A stretch of DNA of 64,000 bases from Longimycelium tulufanense. GTDB lineage: Bacteria > Actinomycetota > Actinomycetes > Mycobacteriales > Pseudonocardiaceae. A program made the position numbers and the translations under genes. The first letter of the stretch is position 1, and each line of letters opens with the position of its first letter. The notes beneath the pieces were generated by a model, which worked only from the letters and a program-made list of their open reading frames with translations, was not told the origin of the DNA and ran no database searches. Shown one piece after another: positions 17,917-26,265 of this stretch. Where the stretch lies: contig NZ_BMMK01000022.1 in assembly GCF_014645795.1 (NCBI RefSeq), forward strand, positions 33,262 to 97,261, given 5' to 3'.

Positions 17917-19956
17917 TCACGGAGGAGGCGGAATGGTGGGGGGCGAGCCACCGCCGCCGGCGGGTCCCCCACTCGTACCGCTGGTCGGGCCACTCCCACT
18001 CGGGGCGCCGCCACCCCGTTTGGGGGTCGGCGGATTGGGGCTGGAGGCGACCACGCGGCCCCGGTTGGCCGGTGGACGCGGAGCCCCGGCCGCCGTCCCG
18101 GATCCGCTGCTCTGCCCGGGCGGACCGGCCGGCGGCTGGTTCGCTCCACTCGGCGTGCCACCCTGCGCGGAGGAGGGCTTGGTGGGCGAGTTCCCGGTCG
18201 TGCCGAAGGAGCCGCCGGTCTGGTTCTCCGGCTGGGTCGGCGTCGGCGTCCCCGATCCCCCACCGCTGTCGCCGTCGTCACGCCCGAATCCGCGGCGCGC
18301 AACGTCCGCAGCGTTACTCATCATCGTGCCGACCGCACCGGCGACGGCGCTGCCGACACCCCCCAGCGCGGCCCCGGCCGCGCTGGCGGCCCCACTGGTG
18401 CGTGCGGCCGCCGCGGTGCTCGCAGGGCCGCCGGAGGCGCCCCCGCCGCCGATGCGGTCCGACACGAAGTCAACCAACTCCCACAACAGCCACGGGCTCA
18501 ACACGAACATCACCCCGAGCACCAAGCCCTGCACGACGTCGACGATTTGCCGCATCGCAGACTCCCCGGCATCCAGGGGCATCAGCAGCGCGACCGACAA
18601 CATCAGCGTGGCGACCATGAAGAACTTCGCCCAGCACAGCGCCGTCAGCCGCCCCGCCCAGCGCGCCAGCCAATGCGCGCTGGCGGCATGGACCTGCCCG
18701 GCGGCGGCGAACGACCCAAACAGGGCCCATACCAACACCAGCGGACCAATCGCGATCAAGAACACGATGGCGAAAATCAGGAAGAGCGCCATCAACGCGC
18801 CGACAATGACCGCGACCAACGGGTTGGCCTTGGCCAGGCTTGTCGTCCAGTCCGCCTGGGAGGCCAAATCTCCGGCTACCGCGGCGAGCTGGCGCGTGCA
18901 TTCATCGGCCAGTGACATCATGAGGATCGCCCCCACCCCAGCCAGGGTCACTCCCACGACGGCCTTCAGGCCACCGACGAGCGTGTACTGCAGCCGTCCC
19001 GCCTTCCAAGAAGACGCCACCGACACGATCCAGCCCAGAAACGCCAGCGCGAGAGCAACCCCGGCCACCAGGTTGTAGACCTTGGCGAACCCCTTGCCCT
19101 CGATGTTCGCCGACGAATACTTCACCACGATTTCGAGGAACGTGGACCAGAGTTTCGTGACGTTTTCCACCACGAACGCCACGACCTGTTCCATGCCATG
19201 CTTGGTCACCCAGGTCGCCAGATCAAGCGCGATCTCGCTCGGGCTCTTCACACGGGTCCTGGTGTCCGCCTGTCCACTGCTGGGGTTCTCTTGAATCGCC
19301 TTCCTGCGAAGCTCGTTAACCTGGCGGACGTACTCGTCACTGAAATCGTTCCACACCTGGCAGCGGGCCTTACTGGGGCCATCGGAGGCGCCCGCGCACG
19401 ACAGATAGAAGCCGTTACACGGGGCGCGCTCGGCGCCCACACCACTGTCGTTGCAGGTATACGAGGTCCGATGCTCGCTGTCGTTGCCCCAGGGGAAACC
19501 GAACGGCTTGCCCTGGGCATCAGCCCCGGCCCACTGCTTGACGTCATCCACGCAGTAGCCGGCGGGCACCGTGAGCCGTGACGGCAACTCGCGATAGCCC
19601 TGCAGGATCGCGGCCTTCAGTGCTGTGTTGGGTCCACCCAACTCGGGCTGAAAAAACTCCAGCAGCGCCGGGGTATCCCGCATCACGTACGTGACATAGA
19701 GCGACCAGTTCCCACCCCGGTCACGGCACGTCGGTTCGGTCATCCACGGCGAGGTCAACCACTGCGCCGTCCCTGGAACATACTGTCGCAGCGTCTCCGG
19801 AACTTGGCTCAGATCCTTCGGCTCAGCCATCACCCAACCCGGTTGGGAGAGCCCCACAAACCCGATGAGCACCAGCAGAATCCACAGCCGCTGCCACAGC
19901 GGACGCCGGGATAATGAGGGTTGTGCACACCCCGGGTGCTCACGGCTCCGGAACAT
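17917..19956 (-). CDS. VirB6/TrbL-like polytopic channel protein
   Basis: About 679 residues. A signal or anchor segment (residues 20-45) precedes a Cys-containing extracellular domain (residues 50-250, with CRDRGGNW, CVDD, CNDSG, CNGFYLSC). A cluster of at least six membrane helices follows (about 290-520). The long Gly/Pro/Ser-rich tail (about 520-679) is probably disordered and cytoplasmic. This layout is that of the TrbL/VirB6 inner-membrane channel component. The ATG at 19956 has ggggag 9 bases away and overlaps the preceding gene by 17 bases. Confidence 0.85.
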   Translation of the reverse strand: MFRSREHPGCAQPSLSRRPLWQRLWILLVLIGFVGLSQPGWVMAEPKDLSQVPETLRQYVPGTAQWLTSPWMTEPTCRDRGGNWSLYVTYVMRDTPALLEFFQPELGGPNTALKAAILQGYRELPSRLTVPAGYCVDDVKQWAGADAQGKPFGFPWGNDSEHRTSYTCNDSGVGAERAPCNGFYLSCAGASDGPSKARCQVWNDFSDEYVRQVNELRRKAIQENPSSGQADTRTRVKSPSEIALDLATWVTKHGMEQVVAFVVENVTKLWSTFLEIVVKYSSANIEGKGFAKVYNLVAGVALALAFLGWIVSVASSWKAGRLQYTLVGGLKAVVGVTLAGVGAILMMSLADECTRQLAAVAGDLASQADWTTSLAKANPLVAVIVGALMALFLIFAIVFLIAIGPLVLVWALFGSFAAAGQVHAASAHWLARWAGRLTALCWAKFFMVATLMLSVALLMPLDAGESAMRQIVDVVQGLVLGVMFVLSPWLLWELVDFVSDRIGGGGASGGPASTAAAARTSGAASAAGAALGGVGSAVAGAVGTMMSNAADVARRGFGRDDGDSGGGSGTPTPTQPENQTGGSFGTTGNSPTKPSSAQGGTPSGANQPPAGPPGQSSGSGTAAGAPRPPANRGRVVASSPNPPTPKRGGGAPSGSGPTSGTSGGPAGGGGSPPTIPPPP

Positions 19957-20632
19957 ACGCCCACGCTCCCCCCACAATCTCGTCGTACCGGAACACAAAC
20001 TCCCCGTCGGCCGTGTCGAATCGTTCCCCCTGCCGCGCCGGCCACGGGCCTTCCCGGTACTGCTGGTCCACCACCTTCCAACTGCTCGACCGCCACTCCA
20101 GGGTCACCGTGGTCCGTCCCCACCCCGCCCGCCCCGCCGGCGTGGGCACCACCCGGGAACTCGACGCCAGCACACCCCACACCTGCACCACGGCCCGTTG
20201 ACCGTCATAGGACTGCACCACGATCGACAACGGCGCAAAACTGGAACGTTGCTGTCTCAGCGCCTCCGACGGCGCCGTCGGAGGCTGCAGGGTGCGCCGC
20301 ACCTCCTCGCTGGCATTCGCCCCGAGAAGAACCTCGGCGGCCCCGCCCGCGTCCAACGTCCCCACACTCACCCGTGTCGCCGCAATCTGGTAGTTCACGG
20401 CCGCCGTGGCCGACCCCGCCACCGAATGACGCACCGCCACCGGCACCCCGCGATGCAACGGGACCTCCCCGTGCCCCTCGCCCTGCGCAGTCGCCGGGCT
20501 GGTGGCTCGGCCGAGAACAAACGCACCAATCCCGAGCCCTAGCACAACGAGAACCAGCACAGCCCAGGCCACCACACGTGGGCCGCGAGTAGGACCCGCA
20601 GGGGTATAGCCGACCGTCTTGCTCCGCATCAT
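19940..20632 (-). CDS. Membrane-anchored VirB8/TcpC-like protein
   Basis: A 230-residue protein with one N-terminal membrane helix (about residues 20-43) and an external domain with the NTF2-like hallmarks of VirB8-type proteins. An alpha region is followed by strands carrying VVQSYDGQRAVVQVWGVLA and TVTLEWRSSSWKVVDQQY. It is placed directly upstream of the TrbL-like gene, as in other actinobacterial secretion operons. The second ATG (20629) is equally possible. Confidence 0.75.
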   Translation of the reverse strand: MMRSKTVGYTPAGPTRGPRVVAWAVLVLVVLGLGIGAFVLGRATSPATAQGEGHGEVPLHRGVPVAVRHSVAGSATAAVNYQIAATRVSVGTLDAGGAAEVLLGANASEEVRRTLQPPTAPSEALRQQRSSFAPLSIVVQSYDGQRAVVQVWGVLASSSRVVPTPAGRAGWGRTTVTLEWRSSSWKVVDQQYREGPWPARQGERFDTADGEFVFRYDEIVGGAWAYVPEP

Positions 20633-20645
20633 CGTCCCGCCTCAC

Positions 20646-20963
20646 CTACACCGTGGTCAGCCACGTCCAAATCCCACCGATACTGGTCAAAGCAATCGCA
20701 CCGATCACGGCTCGGGTGATGTAGGTCTTCGCCCGCTGGGTGAGGTGAATACCCTCGAAGATGTGCCCGGCGGCCCACAGAATGATCCCACCGACCAGGA
20801 CCAGGAACAGAATTCCGAGTCCGAAGAACAGGAGCACACGGGCAGCGACATAGAGCACCCCCGACTTGGGGACGCCGCTGTCGTCCGGGCCGATGTTGGA
20901 GAAGTCTGGTGGCTCGGCCACAAACGGTGCCTGCGCGACGAACTCAACGACTGTGTGCCACAT
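20646..20963 (-). CDS. Small two-TM protein (VirB2/pilin-like candidate)
   Basis: A 105-residue protein with two hydrophobic helices: LYVAARVLLFFGLGILFLVL at about residues 39-65, and one near the C terminus (ITRAVIGAIALTSIGGIW). Size and topology match VirB2/TrbC-like or PrgL-like components, but no processing site is clear. It has a perfect aggaggggg ribosome site and overlaps the MinD-like gene by 20 bases. Confidence 0.7.
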   Translation of the reverse strand: MWHTVVEFVAQAPFVAEPPDFSNIGPDDSGVPKSGVLYVAARVLLFFGLGILFLVLVGGIILWAAGHIFEGIHLTQRAKTYITRAVIGAIALTSIGGIWTWLTTV

Positions 20964-21894
20964 CGGAGACCCCCTCCTGCCTTTGACGCACTGCGCTGAG
21001 GAGACGCGCGAGCGCTGCGACCGTGCCCTTGGACAACCGGTCGAGCCGAATGTCGTGGCCGTGTGCCAACCGGGCATCGAACGGCACCGGCACCACCGTG
21101 GGCACCACGGTGCTCACGAGCCGCTGTGCGGCCGCGATCTGGCCACGGTCGGCAGGTGTGGTGGACACGAGCGCCAACACCGGCGGAACCGTGAGATACG
21201 AGCGCATCCAGGCCAACGCCGCACACACGGTCTCCGCACCCGGGACATCAGCACGACCGACCACCAGCACCACCGGCCATCCCGCACCGGGATCCGTGAG
21301 ACGCTGCATGACCCACGGCGTCAGGCAACCGGCATCCACGACCAAGCCCCCACACATCATCTGCACCAAGCGACGCATCTCCCGCAGCGGACTCGCGTCC
21401 CCGGAATCGAGCACCACGGCGGCACCCGCCGAACTGGCTGGAGCCCGCCGCAGCACACACAGCGGAGACTCCCCCTGACGCAACAGCGCGACCGCCAGCT
21501 GACCCGACAACCCGCCCCGCTGCCCCAGCACCCGGCGACTTACCGTCCCCCACGGGGTTCCGCACTGGTCCACCAGCACCGTGGTCCCAACCGGAGAACC
21601 GGCCGCGAACGTTTCCGCCAACAGCCCCGCGACCGTGCTCGTTCCCACACCCCCACCCGCGCTGGCTACCACCACCGTCACCGGGGCACGCTGAGTGCCC
21701 AGCCACCGCCACATCGGCAGGACCCTCTTCACCGGCCAGCCCTTGGGCAGCGGCTTCGGCGGCCCGGCCACGACACCGAGATCCCGAGCAACGGCAGCAC
21801 CCGGCGCACGCCCCGGACTGCCCCGTGCCACCACCGCACCCAACAACACCGGCTGCTCCTCGTCCCCCCTCATCCCGGACACGTCGCTCACGCT
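20944..21894 (-). CDS. MinD/ParA-like P-loop ATPase
   Basis: About 316 residues. It carries a deviant P-loop, SAGGGVGTSTVAGL, near residue 77 and a later GGLVVDAGCL, consistent with the SIMIBI MinD/ParA/CpaE class. A standard Lys of the P-loop is replaced (GVGT), so nucleotide handling may be altered. I chose the GTG at 21894 for its agggggtg site; ATG 21873 is an alternative. It heads the T4SS part of the leftward operon and could place the channel at the cell pole or act on its DNA substrate. Confidence 0.7.
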   Translation of the reverse strand, partial: SVSDVSGMRGDEEQPVLLGAVVARGSPGRAPGAAVARDLGVVAGPPKPLPKGWPVKRVLPMWRWLGTQRAPVTVVVASAGGGVGTSTVAGLLAETFAAGSPVGTTVLVDQCGTPWGTVSRRVLGQRGGLSGQLAVALLRQGESPLCVLRRAPASSAGAAVVLDSGDASPLREMRRLVQMMCGGLVVDAGCLTPWVMQRLTDPGAGWPVVLVVGRADVPGAETVCAALAWMRSYLTVPPVLALVSTTPADRGQIAAAQRLVSTVVPTVVPVPFDARLAHGHDIRLDRLSKGTVAALARLLSAVRQRQEGVSDVAHSR

Positions 21895-21976
21895 CAACAC
21901 CCCCTTCCCCAACCCACCAGGCTCACAATCACGCGCACACACACCATCTGGCCGAGCCCCGACCGACCGCGGAGAA

Positions 21977-22627
21977 CTAGCTCGTCTTCCTACTGATCAC
22001 CTCAGCTACGGTGCGCGCGATCGCGCACGCCTCGATCTTGGGGAACCGTCCGTTGAGGATGGAGACGGCGGCCACGCCCTTGGCCAGTTGGAGATAGACC
22101 ACGCATCGGGCGCCGTTGGGGGTGGGTTCCCGTGGGACCCGCAGGGCGTGTTTGCCGGCGATCTGGGTCGGCTGGGAGCCCTCCACCTCGGCCGGATCGG
22201 TGCTGTATTCGTCGCCCCACACCACGTGCGCAATGAAGTATGTCGAGGGACCGCTAATCTGGGGCTTGTCCCCTAATGTGGCCTCGATGGCGCCGCTGTT
22301 GTCCCAGCGGCAGTCCACTTTGAACAGATCCTTGGGACCGGGTGCCTTCCGGGTCGGTTTCCGGTCCTCCTCCGGACGTACCGTTTCGGGGAATGCCGCC
22401 CAGCCCACCTCACACGGGTCGAACGGGGCACCCACCTCACTCGCCTTGGGGGGTGGGTTGAGATCACCGAGTCGCAGGGGCGCCGGGCTGGCCGGGCCCG
22501 ACTCGGATGCGCTACCGCTGCTCGGTGCGGGCAGGGCCGTGCCGCTGGTGGACGAGCAGGCCGCGACCGCGAGACCCGCGGCCGCCACGGCAATCCAGCG
22601 CACGAGATCCGGGGCAGACCGGGGCAT
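21977..22627 (-). CDS. DUF3558-like lipoprotein
   Basis: A 216-residue lipoprotein (lipobox LAVAACSS) with a Ser/Pro linker and a domain typical of DUF3558 proteins: FDPCEVGW, a CRWDN segment and a conserved late Cys in IEACAIARTVAE. The ribosome site aggaggtg supports ATG 22627. It is the last of three consecutive lipoproteins in the operon. DUF3558-type proteins are common near actinobacterial export loci. Function unknown. Confidence 0.75.
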   Translation of the reverse strand: MPRSAPDLVRWIAVAAAGLAVAACSSTSGTALPAPSSGSASESGPASPAPLRLGDLNPPPKASEVGAPFDPCEVGWAAFPETVRPEEDRKPTRKAPGPKDLFKVDCRWDNSGAIEATLGDKPQISGPSTYFIAHVVWGDEYSTDPAEVEGSQPTQIAGKHALRVPREPTPNGARCVVYLQLAKGVAAVSILNGRFPKIEACAIARTVAEVISRKTS

Positions 22628-22656
22628 GGCGCACCTCCTGTGCCGGTCGTGGGCGG

Positions 22657-23754
22657 TCATCGGACACCTGCCGTGGCCAGTACGGCCTCGACGGCCTTCT
22701 GGGCCTGCTCGCAGCCGGGCGCCCGCACCTCCACCACCTGCACGCTGACCGGGGTGTCCTCCCGGGACTCATCCACCCGCACGCGCGGGTCGTCGGCATA
22801 GCGGATCCGGGCCAGGCAGAAGGAGCCGAAGGGCCCCTTGCCCTCGCCCAGAGTTCCGGGGCGGCCGGCGATGGTGGTCGGTCGGCCCAACCCGACCTGC
22901 GCGCGTGCGGTGCGGGCCTGTTCGACCGGGTCGTCGTTTAGTGCCAGCCGCACGCTGATCGACGGGGTGTCCAAGGGGGCCGGGGGTGGCTTGCGCAGCG
23001 TGCAGGAGTAGGGCTCGAGGGGGGTCATCTTGACGGATCCCGGCAGCAGCCCAGCAAGCTCTGGGGCGGCCGCGCACGGATCCACACCCGCCAGCGGCAG
23101 CGCGGGCGTGGTGCGGTGCTGGTCGCGGCGCGGGGGCTGCCGCCAGGCATCGGCCACCGCGGTGAGGTAGTCGCGGGTGACCTGGCAGGGCGGCGTCGGT
23201 GGGGCCTCGCTGCGGGTGGACCAGCTTACGGTCAGGCTGATCGCGTGGCGGGCCTGGTTCCCGCTCGTGTCGGGGACCGCCTGCGGGGCCAGCTCGTGCA
23301 GCAGGGCCTGCGGCAGCGGACGGGAGACGGTGCAACTGTGGGCGTTGTCCTCCTGCACCGACACCTGCAGTCCGCCGACGGTCTCGGTCCCCGATCCGGC
23401 GCTCCAGCGCGCGGCCACGTTGATGCGGGCATCCCATCCCGGGTCGAACTCACGGTTGCGCAGCCGCAGCCGACAGACGTCGAACTCTCCGGCCGGCATC
23501 AGCTCATCCGGCGTCATCCCCATGATCTGCTGCAGGTCCTGCGGGGAGTGCAGGGCACACGGGTCCAGGGCCCGCAACGCCACAAACGCGGCCGCCTGCC
23601 TTCGGTCATAGTCCGAACCGAACCACCGGTCCGCGGGATGGGTCGCCGGCGCTGTGCTCCTGGCCTCCGGCGTGGGCTCGGTCGTGCTGCAGGCAGTCGC
23701 CAGCAGCAGCGCGCTGAGTCCCGCCGCGGTCGTACGCAGATGCTGTCTCACCAT
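22657..23754 (-). CDS. Two-domain DUF3558-like lipoprotein
   Basis: A 365-residue lipoprotein (lipobox LLLATACS) with two internal repeats of the DPCAL / DPCAAAPEL type, each followed by a CRLRLRN or CTLRKPP strand and an IRYADDP/SVQVVE terminal segment. This suggests a tandem duplication of a DUF3558-like fold. It is on the same strand as the T4SS genes. The frame remains open 177 bases upstream without a ribosome site, so the ATG at 23754 is used. Confidence 0.75.
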   Translation of the reverse strand: MVRQHLRTTAAGLSALLLATACSTTEPTPEARSTAPATHPADRWFGSDYDRRQAAAFVALRALDPCALHSPQDLQQIMGMTPDELMPAGEFDVCRLRLRNREFDPGWDARINVAARWSAGSGTETVGGLQVSVQEDNAHSCTVSRPLPQALLHELAPQAVPDTSGNQARHAISLTVSWSTRSEAPPTPPCQVTRDYLTAVADAWRQPPRRDQHRTTPALPLAGVDPCAAAPELAGLLPGSVKMTPLEPYSCTLRKPPPAPLDTPSISVRLALNDDPVEQARTARAQVGLGRPTTIAGRPGTLGEGKGPFGSFCLARIRYADDPRVRVDESREDTPVSVQVVEVRAPGCEQAQKAVEAVLATAGVR

Positions 23755-23783
23755 GTGTCCTCCCCCATCACCGGCAATGAACG

Positions 23784-24776
23784 TCAGCGGGGCGGCAGCT
23801 TCGGCCACGCGACGCCGGCCAGCTGTGTGCCGATCTCGCAGAGCCGCTCGGGTTTGTCGTTGCTGTAGACCGAGATCCGCGCCAGCTCCCAGGTGTCGTC
23901 GGTGATGCGACGATGCTCGGTGGTGACCCAACAGGAGGCCGCCAACTTCTCGTTGGCCGGAAACGACTCCATGCGCGTCAGGCGCCCGCCCACGGTGGCC
24001 TCCTGGTCCCCGCCCGCACCCGGACCGGGGAAAAACGTCAGGAACACCGACGGGTCCTTACCGTTTCCCGAGCCCCACAGGCACTGGTGCCGCGTGGGCA
24101 ACGACCGCTTCTTCGTCGTGTCGATCCCCGGCAGCGCCTGCAGATCCGACTCGCTCAACAGTGGGCACGGATCCACCGGAATCAGGGAGTTGTCGGGGAA
24201 CCGCAGCTGCGCCAGGCGGGCGCTCTCGGTGCCCTGCAGTGTGGTCAGTGCGTGATCGAACACCGTCTCGGTCAGCTGGCACAGCGTGTCCTGGCCCGGG
24301 GTGGCCGTCCGCGAGACCGGCTCGGTGTGCACCTGCAGCGCCAGCTTGTCGGCCTCCCACACCGCCACGGCTTCACAGCGCTGGGGGGTACCTTTCTGGA
24401 CGACGCGGGCCTTCCCCCGCTGCTGCCACTCCTGGATCGGCGCACCCTCCAACGTAACCACCGGATACACATCGACCATGACCCGGATCGAGCCCGGATC
24501 AGCGGCGTTGAGCGTGACCCAGCACTGCGTGAACTGGGTCCCCAACCGCACATCGAGGCTGCCATGCTCGGCCAGCTTCTCCTGCGGCACCAGCGCACAC
24601 GGGTCGAACGTGCGCAGATTGCCCACCACACTGTGCTCGGCCTCGGCCCGCTGCCCGCCCGGTGGCTCGGGCGATCCCTCCGGTAGTGGTGTGCCGGGCG
24701 TCGTACGACCACATCCGGCCACCACCAACACGGCCACCACGGCGACAAGCCCCCAGACCCCGCCAAACCCCCTCAT
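23784..24776 (-). CDS. Two-domain DUF3558-like lipoprotein (paralogue)
   Basis: A 330-residue lipoprotein (lipobox VLVVAGCG) with the same two-domain plan as its neighbour. FDPCALVPQEKLAEHG and VDPCPLLSESDLQALPG each begin a domain, with CWVTL and CLWGSG strands following. The start MRGFGG at 24776 leaves a 29-base gap to the next lipoprotein. The three lipoproteins probably arose by duplication and would face the cell-wall side of the conjugation or ESX-like machinery. Confidence 0.75.
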   Translation of the reverse strand: MRGFGGVWGLVAVVAVLVVAGCGRTTPGTPLPEGSPEPPGGQRAEAEHSVVGNLRTFDPCALVPQEKLAEHGSLDVRLGTQFTQCWVTLNAADPGSIRVMVDVYPVVTLEGAPIQEWQQRGKARVVQKGTPQRCEAVAVWEADKLALQVHTEPVSRTATPGQDTLCQLTETVFDHALTTLQGTESARLAQLRFPDNSLIPVDPCPLLSESDLQALPGIDTTKKRSLPTRHQCLWGSGNGKDPSVFLTFFPGPGAGGDQEATVGGRLTRMESFPANEKLAASCWVTTEHRRITDDTWELARISVYSNDKPERLCEIGTQLAGVAWPKLPPR

Positions 24777-24844
24777 GGTTCCCCCTTCACTGAGGCGATG
24801 GGCCGGTTGCACACCCCCGCCAGCCACACGCTCGTGCGCGCGAT

Positions 24845-25342
24845 CTATGCCTTCTCTCCGAACTCGGTCTCCCCGGTCGCACCGACATCACCGCCGAGCA
24901 CCAGGGCGGCCAGCACCTCCACGGCCGGGGACACCTCCAGCACCCGCAACGCCCGCCCCGGGCAACCCGCCACTGCTGGTTCCGTGGTCTCGGCGACCAC
25001 CTGGCCCCGCACCCGCACCGGATACGCCGCCACCGGCGACGCCCAGGCCTGGTAGCGCACGAGCTCGGCCGCCCGCGGGCCCACGGCGCGGAACTGCTGC
25101 CCGCGCGGGGTGTGCACGACGAGGCAGCCCGGGGACGTGGTGACCCGACCCGGCACCTCCACCACTGGGCCGTCCCGATCCGGCGGCGGCACCGCCACCC
25201 CGCCCACCGCCCGTTCCACCCCGACCTCGACCGGAACCCGGTCGGGCTCCGGTGGTGGGCGCAGCACGACCACCGTCGCCACCGCCACCACGCCGGCCAC
25301 CACCGGGGGCCACGCCCACCGCACCCACGTTCCCTTCACCAT
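24845..25342 (-). CDS. Single-pass membrane protein, unknown
   Basis: A 165-residue protein with a membrane helix at residues 9-28 (PPVVAGVVAVATVVVLRPP) and a small external domain with two Cys (SPGCLVVHTP, VAGCPGRAL), possibly a SAF-like or beta-rich fold. The perfect ribosome site (aggaggaggaa) fixes the start. It is in the leftward operon between the lipoproteins and the toxin-type genes. Confidence 0.65.
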   Translation of the reverse strand: MVKGTWVRWAWPPVVAGVVAVATVVVLRPPPEPDRVPVEVGVERAVGGVAVPPPDRDGPVVEVPGRVTTSPGCLVVHTPRGQQFRAVGPRAAELVRYQAWASPVAAYPVRVRGQVVAETTEPAVAGCPGRALRVLEVSPAVEVLAALVLGGDVGATGETEFGEKA

Positions 25343-25407
25343 TTCCTCCTCCTGTGACGACTCCCCGCCCTGGTGCCGGCCTTTCCGCGCCGCAGCCCGC
25401 GACACAA

Positions 25408-25983
25408 TCACCAGGCCAGGCCACCCGGACGGTGGTAGAAGGCGTCCACCCACTCCGCGTAGAGCCGCTCCCGCACGAGGGCGACCGAGCGGCCGGTGCC
25501 CAAATCCAGCACCGCAGTCACCTCCAGAGACAACTCCTCACCAGCCAGATCAGTCGCACTGATCTCGCAGGGCTGTCCCTGCACGTGCCGACGCATCCCC
25601 CACGGCCGCAACACCCGACCCAACGGCTCCTCCGTCCGCGATAACTGCGCGGCCGCCGCATACGGCAGGCGATGCAGCAACACAACCGCCTCAGTGGAGG
25701 CCACCGGCCGACCCGCAGCATCACGCACCACGCTCCACCGATACTGGGCCACCTCACTGGCGGCATCGGCACGCAGCAGCATCGCCTGCTGCGCGGTGAG
25801 CGCCACCCGGTTCCGGCGGTCCCGCAGCTCCAGCGCGACATCCCGCCCACCCAGCAGCGCGACCGTCCCCATCAGCGAGTCAGCGGCCCGCAGCCGGGCG
25901 GCCAGATCCTCCTCACGCCGCTCCACCACCAAAGCCCGCCGCTCCTCCTCACTCAGCTCGAGACAGGTGTCCGGCACCGCCAT
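25408..25983 (-). CDS. UbiC/UTRA-fold-like protein, unknown
   Basis: A 191-residue cytosolic protein. The order of elements YRWSVVRDAAGRPVASTEAVVLL, HRLPYAAAAQL, EEPLGRVLRPWGMRRHV and a terminal strand with VRERLY recalls the chorismate-lyase / UTRA fold, whose hallmark is the PLG..L motif after the central strands. This is a pattern resemblance only. Catalysis or ligand binding cannot be asserted. It starts two bases downstream of a purine-rich stretch and lies next to the toxin locus. Confidence 0.55.
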   Translation of the reverse strand: MAVPDTCLELSEEERRALVVERREEDLAARLRAADSLMGTVALLGGRDVALELRDRRNRVALTAQQAMLLRADAASEVAQYRWSVVRDAAGRPVASTEAVVLLHRLPYAAAAQLSRTEEPLGRVLRPWGMRRHVQGQPCEISATDLAGEELSLEVTAVLDLGTGRSVALVRERLYAEWVDAFYHRPGGLAW

Positions 25984-26011
25984 CGCAGTTGCTCCCCCTC
26001 ATGCCATCGAC

Positions 26012-26263
26012 TTAGTCCTGCTGCTGTGGCGGGTTCTCCCGCCGCGGTTCGTGGTAGGGATTGAGGTCCTCGGGGAGGCCGGGAATGTGGTGCCGATAGC
26101 GCTCCTGCAGTTCCTCGGAGGCCACCGGCCGGCCCTGCTGGTCGAGGGTGCGGGCGTACTCCTCGGCCTGATCCACCTGTGCCTGCAGCTCCGGTGGTAG
26201 CGGACGAGCCTGCGCATTGGTCTCCTGCACGAACTTGCGGACCTCGTCCCAGTTCACACCCAT
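26012..26263 (-). CDS. Small protein after toxin gene; immunity candidate
   Basis: An 83-residue acidic, helical protein (MGVNWDEVRKFVQETNAQARP...) that follows the toxin gene with a 2-base gap, the usual place of an immunity gene in polymorphic toxin loci. It has no signal peptide, as expected for a protector against a cytosolic ADP-ribosyltransferase. No immunity family is recognised, and a chaperone or adaptor role is equally possible. Confidence 0.55.
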   Translation of the reverse strand: MGVNWDEVRKFVQETNAQARPLPPELQAQVDQAEEYARTLDQQGRPVASEELQERYRHHIPGLPEDLNPYHEPRRENPPQQQD

Positions 26264-26265
26264 CG

